From Heliocidaris tuberculata (taxonomy: Eukaryota; Echinodermata; Echinoidea; Camarodonta; Echinometridae): 64,000 nucleotides of DNA. Shown in pieces: positions 21,176 to 34,299 of this stretch. The stretch is from the NCBI GenBank assembly GCA_025618425.1, contig CM046841.1, forward strand, positions 10,860,654 through 10,924,653. The letters are read 5' to 3'. The position numbers and the translations under genes were made by a program. How positions within the stretch are numbered: position 1 is the first letter of the stretch; every line of letters begins with the position of its first letter. The notes under the pieces are model-generated. The model ran no database searches. It was not told the origin of the DNA and worked only from the letters and a program-made list of their open reading frames with translations.

Positions 21176-23191
21176 CAGTGTAGTAAAATCACGCGGAAGC
21201 GTTATAACGGTTTAGCGTTATATTTGCTGATTGTTACGTAAGCCCCGCGCAGAAAGGTCGTACGGTCCAGTGATTTTCCTAGTCTCATATTAGTCGTTCG
21301 CCCGTAGTTGACGTACGTGTTGTGCATAATGAAAAGGAAGACAGAGAGAAGACAAACAAAGAAATACATAAGGAAAAAAGGAAGACAGAGAGAAGAAAAA
21401 CAAAGAAATACATAAGGAAAAGGAAGACAGAGAGAAGAAAAACAAAGGAATACATAAGGAAAAAAAGAAGAGCGAAGAAAAACAAAGAAATACATAAGGA
21501 AAAAGGAAGACAGAGAGAAGAAAAACAAAGGAATACATAAGGAAAAAAAGAAGAGCGAAGAAAAACAAAGAAATACATAAGGAAAAAGGAAGACAGAGAG
21601 AAGAAAAACAAAGAAATACATAAGGAAAAAAAGAAGAGAGAGAGAAGAAAAACAAAGGAATACATGAGGAAAAAAGAAGAGCGAAGAAAAACAAAGAAAT
21701 ACATAAGGAAAAAAGGAAGACAAAGAGAAGAAAAACAAAGAAGCACATAAAGAAATAAACAGAAGATATGGAGAATAAAAACAAAGTAATACATAAGGAA
21801 AAAAGAAGACAGAAGAAAAACAAAGAAATACATAAGGGAAAAAGAAGAGAGAAGAAAAACAAAGAAATACATAAGGATAAAAAGAAGACAGAGAGAAGAA
21901 AAACAAAGAAATACATAAGGGATAAAGAAGAGAGAAGAAAAACAAAGAAATGCATAAGGAAAAAAGGAAGACAGAGAAAAGAAAAACAAAGAAATACATG
22001 AGGAAAGGAAGACGGAGTGAAGAAATACAAAGAAGTACATAAAGAAATAAAAAGAAGATATGGAGAATAAAAACAAAGTAATACATAAGGAAAAAAGAAG
22101 ACAGAAGAAAAACAAAGAAATACATAAGGGAAAAAGAAGAGAGAAGAAAAACAAAGAAATACATAAGGATAAAAAGAAGACAGAGAGAAGAAAAACAAAG
22201 AAATACATAAGGAAAAAAGAAGAGCGAAGAAAAACAAAGAAATACATAAGGAAAAAAGGAAGACAAAGAGAAGAACAACAAAGAAGCACATAAAGAAATA
22301 AACAGAAGATATGGAGAATAAAAACAAAGTAATACATAAGGAAAAAAGAAGATAGAAGAAAAACAAAGAAATACATAAGGAAAAAGGGAAGACAAAGAGA
22401 AGAAAAACAAAGAAATACATAAGGGGAAAAGAAGAGAAGAAAAACAAAGAAATACATAAGGAAAAAAAGAAGACAAAGAGAAAAAAACAAAGTAATACAT
22501 AAGGAAAAAAGAAGAGAGAAGAGAAACAAAGAAATACATAAAGAAATTAAAAGAAAATAGAGAGAAAAGAAAAACAAAGAAATACATTAATAAATTAAAA
22601 GAATGTAGAGAGAAGAAAAACAAAGAAATACATTAAGAAAAAAAAGAGAGATGAAAAACAAAGGAATACATAAGAAAAAGAAGACAAGAGAGAAGAAAAA
22701 CAAAGAAATTCATCAGAAAAGAATGAAGATAGAGAGAAGAAAAAACAAAGAAATACTATAGTACTGCTGCCACGCCAGCCGTGTTGGTCATCATACACAC
22801 GTGTATATTGGACGAACAACGACTGTCATTACATCTATCAGGCGTTCTTTTCAGCTGCTTGAAAAAGATGAATTATGATTTTGGTTGATTTATAGCAAAA
22901 CGCCACGGGGAAAAAAAATTCGGCGCGGATAGATTGATCAAGTATAAATTTTTCTTTAAAAGTATCGTATTTTGCAGCCGTCCCTTTGCTTTTTGAGCCG
23001 TCCCTGTGAATTTAAAGATTAAGAACGCATCTTGGAATCGTTCATGCCTTCTCCATTCACATAGGGTTTGCGTGCAAATTCTCTTGCACAGTGGAGCGCG
23101 GAGAGTGATATCCTGGTAATCGATTAACTATTTTGACGTCAAATTATTACGGGTTTGCGTTATAACGGTTTTGCGTGATTTTACTACACTG
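21176..23191. mobile_element. 2.0-kb non-autonomous inverted-repeat DNA transposon with 5-bp target duplication
   Basis: The left end reads CAGTGTAGTAAAATCACGC; the right end is its exact reverse complement over 19 bp. After five differing bases both ends continue with the palindrome CGTTATAACG. CTTAT flanks both sides (21171-21175 and 23192-23196). The element has no transposase; most of its interior is a 1.4-kb satellite. The 5-bp duplication and CAG terminus would fit a hAT subgroup with 5-bp duplications, and a Transib-like origin is less likely from the terminus. The superfamily is unresolved. Confidence 0.75.
21325..22765. repeat. Purine-rich satellite with about 45-60-bp units and higher-order periodicity
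   Basis: Units vary around AAACAAAGAAATACATAAGG followed by AAAAAAGAAGACAGAGAGAAG. A distinctive variant block starting GATATGGAGAATAAAAACAA recurs at 21765, 22057 and 22308, spacings of 292 and 251 bp, so there is higher-order structure. The minus strand is open in all three frames across most of the array (473, 430 and 385 codons), because the unit lacks stop triplets in that orientation. The predicted peptides repeat FLCFSSL- and YVFLCF-like modules. I regard these as artefacts. Confidence 0.95.
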
Positions 23192-23431
23192 CTTATTGTT
23201 CCCCCCTCATCCAATATTGCTATTCATACTACTGTTTTCCTCTTGTTTTATACTTACTTCAGAAAATACAAGGTCGTACTTGTTCGACAAAGAGTCTGTT
23301 GAATCAATTTTCACTTTTGGATAGAAGTAGTTGGACAACACTTAGTGCTCATGTACATGCACATCCCTTCTTCTCTAAGTTAGATGAGTATTTTCGTGAA
23401 TCACAGTTTTCATTATGTTTCTTTTTCAGTC

Positions 23432-23435
23432 TTCC

Positions 23436-23483
<48 letters not shown>

Positions 23484-23544
23484 ATCTTACTCTCTTTCTC
23501 GATCTCGCTCACTCACACACACAAACACACACACAATCGGTCTC

Positions 23545-23580
<36 letters not shown>
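23432..23580. repeat. Two CT microsatellites separated by CA repeats
   Basis: CT runs at about 23438-23480 and 23543-23580, with CACACA between. Confidence 0.95.
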
Positions 23581-23582
<2 letters not shown>

Positions 23583-23599
23583 ATTCTGGCTCTCTCAAT

Positions 23600-26500
23600 T
23601 CTCCTTCATCTTTCTACTAGTACTCAAGGTGTCTCGACCTATTTTACTTGATTCCCGCCAATGCCTTTTCTCTGTACCGGGTCCCTCTCTCCACTTGTCT
23701 GTCCGTCTATCTGTCGGTCTGTCTCCTTTCCCTATCTAACCATCAACTTGAATTAATCGTCCTCCCAGTCATTCACCCTATGTTCACCTCATTTTGTCTG
23801 CGTTCTCCCGTAGCACATTACGGCTTTGGGTTACTCCGAATGTGAAGGCAGCAATCAAGAATGAGCAGATTTAAATTACCCTGATACATTATCCTCCCGC
23901 AACGCCGCTCTCAAAAACCCAAGCAGACATCCTATACTACATTAACCTCTCCCTTCCCGCGCCTCTCAATTACCACAAGTCGTGGGCAGCTGCGCAACCT
24001 CTTGTTTCTCCTTTCAGATATTTTCCTTTCATTATTTTCTTTAAATCCTTTTCCTGCAAGCCTCTACCACTTTCTTGTTTCGATCTTTGTCTACATCCTT
24101 ATTTTTCATCAAAAGTTAGGCCATTTTATATTACAAAATTGATTTTTTTTTTTTTTTTAATGTAATACATCCAGAGCTTTTTAAAATCCTTCAGCATAAT
24201 TACCCCGTCATGGCCTTTCCGCACGCCGAGTGGAGCAACATTACACTCTTTCTCCGAAGCAAAAAATATCAAAACTCAAAATAGGTAACACTATCGTTTG
24301 TTACAATCAAATTCAGCAATGGGCTGCACAATGCCCCGAAGAAGCAAACGCATTCGTGGAATCGATGCCATTTGATAATCCCAACACGCAAGAAAGACGT
24401 GTCCTGACCATCCGACTCCAAGAATTCAAGTACTGAAAGCAGAATTATTTAGAACAGTTTGAGTTAATTGAAAACACTATGTGTATCACTTGCTTGATTT
24501 GATCATTGCGGCCTGATGTTTTCGCCTTAATCATTTAATGAACTCTAATGTAATAAATGTAATTGCTTTAAGTGTTTCCCCACATTTCCAATATTCATTA
24601 TTAAATGGCTATGTCGATATTTTCTAAAACATGATAAAAATGTTTACCATACAGTAGTAATATCACTCTTGAAAATTCTTTTCCGTCCCCAAGTTCAATT
24701 TCTATTCAATTTTCTAGGAATATCCGTGCGTTTGATTGGAATACAAGCTTCTTTATTTTGTGTTTAAATTTATTTTCCTTAAACCAAAAGTGTGCCAACT
24801 TCGAACTTTCTCGTTTGGAATACATTTTGCCTTGTTGATATAGCACAACTTTTTTCTTGTTGTGCAGTCATTACACGAGTTACTCATCCGGAATTAAAAG
24901 GGGTTATAACATTTCCCAGGGGTGTACTTCTACGAAAATCATTCTCACTATAACTTTCTAGATATCAGTATAGAGAGGGGTTAATATATGTGAATATTTG
25001 ATAACCTGTTCCTTTATAAAAGTTTGACTTCCAAAAGGCTGTTGCCAACATTAGTAACTTTCTAGAAATCAGTAAAGGGCTTAAAGGACTATTTCTTATC
25101 ATAATTATCTTTTGCAACTGTTTCCACATCGTGTTCGGGGAAAGGATATTTCAAGGTTTCTTTTTAGACATGAAGGAGCTGAGGGTGCTATGCAAATGCT
25201 TTTGTCTCAATAGCATGTCGCCTTCCTTATTACCCCATAGCCTCGGCATGTATGTCAACTGTCCATGACAGTGGCCGTCTAGAAGGAACTTGAATATCAA
25301 GTTAGTATTGAGTGTAACAGACAATCGTCCTCACAAACAACTCTCTCTGGTGAGGTGTATTACGTCACTGCGACCCAAACCTCTTTATGCATTTCCCTGA
25401 GCGGTTTCACACTGCATGACGGCTGTATCTGAACGCTCTCGCCTCGTACGCGCAGAGGTCCCCTCCCTCCTACTCCGATCGTTCACAAACATGACAAAAG
25501 ATATCCACAAATAAAGTTGAGTTCTGGAAATTAGTTTAAATGATTATGAAGCATTTATTAGAATGGTCGTAACTGTGAGGTTTCTGAACCATCAAACGTG
25601 ACAGCAAAATTTTAAACAATTTCTACTTGTTTTCAGGAAAAAAACACTTCTGCTATAATGTTTTTTCCATGTTGGAACATTACCAGGAATAAGAAAGCTC
25701 ACAACTTGACTTTTCACCCTTCCAACATTTCCAAGAATTCAACCATCTTTTTAACGCTGGAAACACCTACTTTAGAAAATGTTTAAGACAGCGTAACAAG
25801 ATCATGAAAATTTTCATTTCGTTCATGGTGAAATTGTCAAAAGTAAATTGTACATGGAAATTTGCTCTGTTAATATACAAAACCAAAAAGCCCATCAGAT
25901 CTTTGGAGGACCCTTTTGAGAGAATTTACAAAGATGGTTTAAAATCCATAAGAATTTTCTCACAAATCCCATTACCATCCCAAACTCGGAAGCAAATGCA
26001 GTTATCCTACCAAATTTTTCATGCTGTATGCCTAACGGAGAACACGATGGCAGTTTATACCAGGTTCACCTGATGTTAACAATGGGAATAGCCAAGACGG
26101 GACATTTCAATTGACGTTTCTGTCAGCGTATATGTGAACAGACACGAATCGAGGGAATATAGAGGTACAAAAATGGGTAAAAATGTGAATTGTCTCCGTA
26201 GACTATTGCATTCCCTCGATCGCAAACAAGGACTAAACGCCGTTCATCCCGAACGCATTTCTCACCGAGTATTTCCTCAATAGCACTTTGCTCTCTGATT
26301 GCTTGTAATCTCGACCCAATTCTCGAAAAGAAACGTGCACTGGAGAAAGGAAATGACGTCTTGATTCAAGGAACCAGTTCTCAAGTGAAAATAGACGATT
26401 TCCGAATCGTACAGGTTAAAGTGAAACCAATGTTGAATATTATACATGAAGGAGGCGGTGATTAAACAGAAGAGGGGAAAGTCGAGTCTTGAATAACAAA

Positions 26501-29500
26501 GAAGAGACGCTAGAACCACAAATAAAATCTATTTTTAGACCCGAAGAAAATAGCATGGAGGATTCTTTATATCAGGAATGAAAATAAAGAGGTGACACAA
26601 TACGACGCTCGATGAAATTTAAGAAGACGGGGAAGTTAAAGAGCAGAACGAAGGTTAAGAACCGATTAATGGGACGAAATTGATTAAGGGAGTAATATTA
26701 TTCAACTGTAGGAGGCAAGATGGAAATGCCAAGGCAAAAGCATTGTGAAAATGAACATTTATGACGCCGGAGAGACGTAGGCCGCTTTAAAAGTTGTAAA
26801 AGCATGAAAACATTAAAAGAATACAGATAAAACATTTCGCACGCTTTGAGCAAGTTTCCATTTTAAAATCTCTAATCCTTTTATGTCATTTGTGACATTA
26901 GGTTATATGTCTGTACAGGTTATGATTAAGACAGATCGTAGGTGAAATAGACATTTTCACCTAAACAATAATTCTCTGCTTTCAAAGGGAGTTCCATCCT
27001 GGTATCAGGTCGGTCCAAATAATTTTTTTAAGAGGGGGGAAATAGTGGGGTTAAAAAAGCAAATCAGCTAAAGTTCACGAAAATCTAAGAAAGTAAAGAA
27101 AGTATAAGAAGATTTTGAATCCATAAAGTTGTGATCGACGGAACACAAACTGGCAACTTCATGATTTCCCTCGCGAGAAGCCCATGGTCTCTTTTGTAGT
27201 GAGAATAATAAATCATTGTTCTGTTCTTGGTTGTTGATGAAGGGAGAGATTTATTTCAGATGTATTTTTGAAAACATTTCCCAATATTATTTCTAGATAC
27301 AGGTATCATGACATGTTTTTTTTTCTGGAAAAAAAGGAAGAAATTCTAGCTAAAACAAATGGATAGTTGGTTGCAAGAGTAACCATGTTATTGTCAATTT
27401 CATTTTGATCAAAGTTGTATGAATCAAGAATTTTATTTATCCTTTATGACATTTTCGTCAGACTTTCACTAGTTTGTTTTCCTGCATTTAACAAAATGAA
27501 CGAAAAGCCAAAGAGGACTCACCTTTTTAAAAATAGATAATTCCCCTCGCATCATTTTTGTATTGACAGGCAACTGTTAAGGACAACCCTTGATAAGAGT
27601 GTCATCTGAGGACGTAGGGTAATAAATAAAGTGAAAATGAGACTGTTTCAAGTGCAAAGAGGAAAAGAAAATGAAATATAGCCGGCCTTCATTTTCGTAA
27701 AAACTGGGAAAGTTTAACTCTAATAACAGGGTTAGCTTTAGCATGCTTAGATTATTGTGGTAGATGCTTGGCGATGATGAAATGTTGATGATACCAGAAT
27801 GTGCGCTATTAATATCTTTGTTACTCCAATAGCATGACACACAATAAATCTGCAAAACTCATTGAATTTGTTCAACTTTATTCTCCCCAAATACTCAGGC
27901 TGATAGAATCCTTAAACTTCTAAGAGTCTGCTTCATGCACGCTTCGGGGATTAATGTTGGCTACGGTAAAACTTGAGATCCAATCTGGGAAATTCATGCC
28001 CTTGAAAGGGAGATATCTTCATTTCCATCAGAACATTTGGATAAATGCTACAGATACCATCAATCCAGGGTAAATTGGAAAACAGAGCTAGGCCACTCTA
28101 TCTCATTTGACCCAAAACGAACTACATTTATTCTCGATTTTGAAATCCCACATGCAAGGGACATATTTAATCCTGGCTTTGTTCGACATCGTCCGCCTGA
28201 TTACATTCTAAGTTGAAATCCATGATCCTAATCACGGAAAAGTACTCTATAAAGCATTCCTCGTATAAAGAACTAACATTTTGATAAATCTTGCATATCA
28301 ACCTACTCTCAGGCATTTCTCACGCTTGCAGTTCTGCATCCGTGCCTGTAATGAAGATACAAATTGCTTGATCAACTCCTTTTTTGCAAGCTCTCAGTTT
28401 TATTACTAGTAAGAAGAAGAACGAAAGCTACCGTAACGTGGTAAGAAAACATCCATTATGCACGTCACTTTCTTTCCAGTAACTCACACTAGTCCACGCA
28501 CCCACGCCAGCCTAATAAACACCAATCGATGAAAACACTTAGGCTGTGTTTCCACTGCTCCAACATCTCCCAGCTTCTCCGTTGTAACTTTGAAAGTTGT
28601 TACGCGTTCACCACTGTAACGATCCACAAGAAGTTAAAAAACATGGCAATTTTTTTTCTCTCTTTTTCCCCCGGGAGGGGGAAGGGGAGGCATTCATAAA
28701 TGGCAGTCCTTCTTCCGTAAATGATTTATATTCGATGAATTACAATAATTTGACAATTTATCATTTCGTGTTTGTTTTTGAAAAATGATTGTTACATACA
28801 CTTGTTTATTTATGATTCATTGTCAAAAAGTACTTTTTGCATTTTATTTTATATATGTTACCGAAAAATGTTGTACTTAATGACTAGTGCAAAGTTTTCA
28901 AATTGTTGCCTCGTCTTTAATATCGTATTTGACAGAAATAGCATAGTCCTATTTTATACTAAATTTGATAAAAGGAATAAATACATTGAAAAATAAGTCC
29001 CTCTTTTTTTTTTTTAATTGCACTGGTAGATATAAAATCGGGTTCTAATCGGGACAGTGTTTAGCAACCTTACAATTTATTGTACTTCATTCTTGAGTGA
29101 TAAAAGTCAGTTAATTTTGTTAACTTAAGGTATTAACAACTGTACACAAAACCAATAAGTCTGCAATAGATTCAGAATGGAATCTGTTTAATACGGAAAT
29201 TTTTTGAAGGAGATGTTGACTGGAAGACAGTGTGGACACGTCTTTGACCGTCACTTTATTCCAGTTGTGTGGCTCTCACAGGTCATTACCGCCTCCCCTC
29301 TGAATCCGCGTTAAGAAATGCACATATTTGTAGGGATGGGCGCAAGGGAGGAGAAAATAAGACTGACCCAGCCTATAGAAAGTTCAAAAGCAAAGAAGCG
29401 TTGCCGGGTGACTGGCTCACGCCTTAGACAAGGCAATGCATTTCACGCAAGGAAAGATATGTTTACTTGGTCACAGAATTTCTGAATAATCCGAGTGTCC

Positions 29501-29735
29501 AATCTCCCCTAGCAAATGTATTATTCATTTTTAACATATCGATTTAAATCAGAATTAGTTGACATGTCGCCTTGGTCTTGGTTTCTTTAGGACAAGTACA
29601 TTGTTTTAAAATGATAAAGCTTGCCGTAGTCACAAGTTACGATGCCGTTTTCTTATGTTAAAAGTTTAATATCATATCAAACGAGTTAAAGATCGGACTA
29701 ATTCAGGTCAATAGAAATCTTCGTGCAACGGGGCC
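23600..29735. other. Six kilobases with no recognised gene or element
   Basis: I scanned the open frames (for example 24230-24436, 25804-26073, 26277-26519 minus, 27577-27855 minus, 28597-28996) and saw no domain, no overlapping homologous fragments and no flanking repeat ends. The frame at 24230-24436 begins at GTG and is preceded in frame by a stop at 24197. It is the most protein-like in amino-acid use, but I do not recognise it. Poly-T runs occur near 24147-24160 and 29006-29018. The segment may be intronic or intergenic. Confidence 0.45.
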
Positions 29736-29739
29736 CTTA

Positions 29740-29945
29740 TGTCAGGGCGTATGACTGTGATATGGTCTAGTGGGTGACTTTCAAGTCTTCCTTTTAAACG
29801 ACCAAAGGCTCCGTCCTGAATCACGTCTTTCGGATGTTGAAGGTCGGATCCCCAGACGTAAGTAATCAGATCTATTTGATACCTGTCTATAAAGCCGAAT
29901 TTCTCGCACGCACATACTCACACACACACATGCACACGCACACCC
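29740..29945 (+). mobile_element. Possible tRNA-derived SINE followed by CA-rich tail
   Basis: ATGGTCTAGTGGGTGAC at about 29762 matches the Pol III A box (TRGYNNARNGG). GGTCGGATCCCC at about 29844 resembles a degenerate B box (GGTTCGANTCC). The spacing of about 80 bases is longer than in a normal tRNA, and the downstream part ends in CACACACA-type repeats (about 29905-29945). No clear target duplication was seen. Confidence 0.3.
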
Positions 29946-31840
29946 TCGCACGCACGCATAAACTCAATGTACCTTAAACACTATTGGTTTGTTAAAAAAC
30001 AGGACAGAAGTTAAAAAATAAAAAAAATAAATTTTAAAAAAAATGAACATAAAAGTCACATCCGAATAAAAGAATGAAGGAAATAATTCCAGGTTGGTTT
30101 ATAAACTATCGTCGACCTACAAGCTGCAATTAAAAAGAATATAGGTCAGTAGACTAATCCTATAGAATATTTCATTTCTGTTTTCCTTTTTATTAAATTA
30201 CCTAGCTGCGTCGGAGAACGAGTCCACAACTGGCTCTTGGCTGCTCTTGAGGGTCTGAATGTATTAATGTATCATGTTTAGTTCTTGTGCGCGTCACACT
30301 CCAAAGTATCGCTATGTAAGCGATAGCCCGACATTGCTTGGGCCATGAAGGCATATAACTATTATCTTGAAATTAGCGGATCTATAATCAAGTCTCGCTC
30401 CAAAGCCCATCGGCTGTGCTTGGCAAATACGCGGATTCTGTTTCGCTTCGTTCTGAGCTGTAAAAAAATAGAGAGAAAAAAAGTTAATGCAGGGCCACTG
30501 TATACGTGGAAGATGAAGGTAGTGGTAATTTCCAGGGTACTGTTAACCCGGCCGATTTTATTTTCCCTTTTCCTTTGATGCCTAAATCTCTTTTCTTGAT
30601 TTTGATCTTGAATCTAATAAGGCATTTCTGTGACATGGAAAATTGCACTACCGGCTGCTACTGGTGGCCTAGAGGGTTAGCGGATTAAGGAGGAGCACAA
30701 CCTGACCGTGCCCACTTTCGAAAATGACCCAAATGAGCCAGTTCACACTTATAAATTTCGCATGTCCTGATAATTTGTACAATTAGTTCAACTGACCTTT
30801 ATACGCAGCTGTCATTGTGTACGCAGCACGATGCGCGCACCAGTATGATTTTACCAGTTAGAAAATGTAGTGCGTCCAAAATCTCTCATGTAGAACATCT
30901 ACAGCAAATAAAATATACGATTTTAACATTCATCCTGGTGTAGAATTACTTAAAACCTATTACTCTAATAATATTCATGTATCGAGTCGATGATCTAAAT
31001 TACTGGGTGTTTTGCGATTTCAACTACAGAAGAATAATGGGGTCAAAATGATGAACTGAAGAATTTTAGGGTCATTTGCACCATGTACTAATTACGAACT
31101 TGCTTATTAATACACTCAACAATTCACCTGGAAATTGTTATTGCCTTTTCAATGGGTATTTTAATCATTATTATCATTTGAGGGATGTAAAAAAAAAATC
31201 GGAATTTTGCCCCACTCCTTTGACAAAATCTTGTATCCACTCCTGCACTGGAGTAGCCAAAGGGAGCCGCCACCCCCCCCCCTACAAAAATAAATAAATA
31301 AATAAAAACTTGTAAAAGTACAAACTTCTTCTCCTATGTCACTATTTCACTTCTTCTCCAATTGTCTTTTTAATATCCTTCCTATCACGAACTAATATTT
31401 CCCTCGCAATTTTCATATCTACGAAAGATCTTGAAGGTCACGCATCGCAGCTTGGGTAAACGGTCACTCGATCCTAGTTATTGATCGCACGATCGCTCTA
31501 TCGATATTTGCGATCATGTTTGAGAGTACAGAGGTATACGGACAGGTTCGACCATGTATATCGGGTCTCTGGTTCGGGAAGCATATCCTTTGACAACACG
31601 TGTTGTTTATGTAACCAGGCTTACTTGAAAATCAGCGATGTGTACGAAGAGTGCCCGGCTCTCAATCCTTGTCAGCGGTGAAATAATATTTGTGGAAATT
31701 TCCTGGGGGCGTTCTTTAAGTTTTTTGTGTGTTTTTTTTAAAGTCTTGTCATGTGCAAAATCCGAAAAAGACATACTGACAAGGATGTACACAACATTGC
31801 TCTGTGCATAATTGGGCTTTCATTTGGAAGGTGGGTGGGC

Positions 31841-31876
<36 letters not shown>

Positions 31877-32232
31877 TTCTAAGTTCTAGAGCTAAATTTT
31901 ACACTATGATACGCCCGGCAACACTTTTTTTTTAATATTCAAATCCTTAAACCTTACTCTCCAGAATCCTCTATATAAAGAAACCTATTTATTCTACATC
32001 CTGATAATCTCAAACTTCGTCCTTTACTTTTCTATATTTCGTTTCCTCTCTCTCTTTCTCTATCTCTCCCCCATTCTCCACCTTCATCTATTAATATAAA
32101 TCTATCTATCTCTCTCTTCCTCTTCCTCTGTATCATTTTGCCTATATTCTCCCCTCTTTATCAACTTATACCTCGCTGCTTCCCTCTCTTTCTGTCTGTC
32201 TCGAAACACCTGTTATCTACTTCTATATACCC

Positions 32233-32272
<40 letters not shown>

Positions 32273-33147
32273 TTCTCTCTCTTTCCTCTACCTTCTTCTA
32301 CCTTCTATCGCTCTCAACCCCAACGTCCAATGACCAGACAGTGGGGCAGTCTCTGCTTTGGATTGCCTTAGTCAGGGCTGGGAGATACTTATCTTGATAA
32401 CCTTACATTAATCTCCACTGGCAATATCTTATGTTACGCGAGGGCGTGTGTCGTCGGGGAAGTCAAGGCACTTTTCATATTTCAGATAGGAAATTACAGA
32501 ATTTTGTGCACAGAGAAGCACCCGTGGCACGAAGCGAGAATATTTCATATATCCGTTTATGCCGTAATAACAAAAAAAAATCATATTATTTTAATGACCA
32601 GAAATACGACAATATGGGAGATGGAATAAAGTTTTGATAAAGTCACGCTCACCCAGAAAAGTATTTGTATACCAAAGATTTCAAGACAACATTGCCGATT
32701 CTCTATCCAGGCCTTAAGGAGATGACTGAATTCTGTTAAAGGTGAAAAGCAGTTTGAGAGCTTTCTCATTATTTTGATGTTTGTGTAAAAGAACATCGTA
32801 GTATAAATATGCCAAGAAGAGAGGACTTTCCAAAAACCCTTATCCGAAATACGACAAGAAAGAGCCTAATTTATTTCACAATTTAATTACATATTAACCG
32901 GTGCTCATCTTTAACTTATAAGATTACGGTGAGTTTCTAAGGGGAAAATCGCACACGCCACCTGGTGATTATCCCGATAGCGAAATCATTAGTCCTGCGG
33001 TTGAGTTTGTCTTGACAGGTCTTAGGTAATGTGCATAAAACCTAATGACTTCCGCTGGAGGGCAGATTTTCAAAATGAATCCTTCTCTCTATAAGAAGCT
33101 AACTGAATATTGTCCGATCTTTGGTAGGCCATGCTCCGAGTAATTCC
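29946..33147. other. No gene recognised; homopolymer and CT repeats inside
   Basis: Includes an A/T-rich patch at 30005-30045, a C-run at 31274-31282 followed by AAAT repeats, a 35-base poly-T at about 31842-31876, and a CT microsatellite at about 32236-32285. Open frames lack motifs. Confidence 0.5.
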
Positions 33148-33150
33148 TAA

Positions 33151-33545
33151 AGCCTACCGCACATTATACGATCGACTGCTATCCGATTTTAAAAATAAAT
33201 CGCAATAGTACTAAATATCGGCATTTTAAACCCCCAAAAATCTGCCTGATTCAGGTTATGAACAATAATATGAATACTAAATATAGGTTGTCAGCCTTAT
33301 AATCTTATAATCGTAGACATTCGTAGGACTGCTCTGACTTCACTAAGACTCAGAGCTGATTTGGCCTTTCTCCCGACTGAAAAGCTCGTAATAGGCCGTA
33401 TTTTCGACTTTACTATCTGCAATGATCTGTATGACTATTCAGAAGCTCAATAAAACATATGTCATTTGTTTAATGTTGATAACAAATGCTTAACACTTTC
33501 TTTCGAAATCGGACCGCAGAACGATCGCATAGTGTGCGGTGGGCT
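33151..33545. mobile_element. MITE of the TAA-flanked ACCGCAC family, copy 1
   Basis: The left end reads AGCCTACCGCACATTATACG and the right end, reverse-complemented, AGCCCACCGCACACTATGCG. TAA lies directly outside both ends (33148-33150 and 33546-33548). The interior aligns along its length with the copy at 48355-48770, sharing for example ATATGAATACTAAA, GACTCAGAGC and GATTTGGCC. It has no coding capacity. A 3-bp TAA duplication fits PIF/Harbinger (family knowledge). Confidence 0.8.
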
Positions 33546-34124
33546 TAACCGGATGATGGCCTAAAATTGTCTTGCATTAGAGATAATTATGTAAACGCAT
33601 TAAACTGGGAATTCGTCTGATTCCAGTAAGAACGAACTGTGGCGCATTGTACATACTCTCTAAATGGGCAGGAGTCAAATTCCATTCTTTTATGGGTCAT
33701 ATAACGGATGAATTCGTTTGGAAGTGGAATTCAAGTTTTTAAAAAAATGGAATCCAGTCTCAAAATATCAATCCAAACCGCGACTTTGAAATGGAATGCT
33801 GCAATCATTTTGGCGTAGATTTAAAGGATATCCTTTTTATTCGGATTCTATGTACACGATCTAATCCTGGCTTTCAAGAGGATCTAATCCTGAGATATGC
33901 GTGACCGTACCGGGTTTCAAACACGAAAGTGGGATTAGAAGAGTAATTCCAGGATGTCGTCGTCCTCGTCTTTTTACGCACAGAAATTTGAGACAGATCC
34001 CTCTAAAGTCTTCTATTAATGTCTAAACTAATACTGCTCAGGGCTTTAATTGTAATGTGAGATAGGATACATTTGGCAGTTGTAACTGTATTTTTGGTAT
34101 TAATGGAATCGACAGTAGTTATCA

Positions 34125-34148
34125 AAGCAGCAGCAGCAGCAGCAGTAA

Positions 34149-34184
<36 letters not shown>

Positions 34185-34290
34185 AGGAGCGTCGATCCGG
34201 GGGGGCAGGGGGAGGTTCCCCCAGAAAATATTGGGGGGTGGCAAACATATCGTTTTGCCTCCCCCCCCCCCCCAATAAATTTCTGGAAAG
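34125..34290. repeat. AGC/AGT trinucleotide repeat followed by G- and C-runs with inverted arms
   Basis: CAG repeats then TAG repeats at about 34127-34184. The flanking sequence carries CCCCCAGAAAATATTGGGGG and a later CCCCCCAATAAATTTCTGG, an imperfect inverted pair typical of hAT-type MITE interiors. The valine-rich and tyrosine-rich frames here are repeat artefacts. Confidence 0.7.
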
Positions 34291-34299
34291 CGCAGTTCA

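Noticed and set aside
21202..22623. 473-codon hydrophobic protein
   Set aside because: All three phases of that strand are open through the satellite, which points to repeat composition rather than a gene.
24230..24436. 68-codon frame resembling a small exon or TE fragment
   Set aside because: Amino-acid use is protein-like, but there is no recognised motif, only a GTG start and no convincing splice context, so I did not call it a gene.
26144..26225. Inverted ATCGAGGGAAT/ATTCCCTCGAT pair
   Set aside because: Short arms, no further terminal similarity and no target duplication; could be chance.
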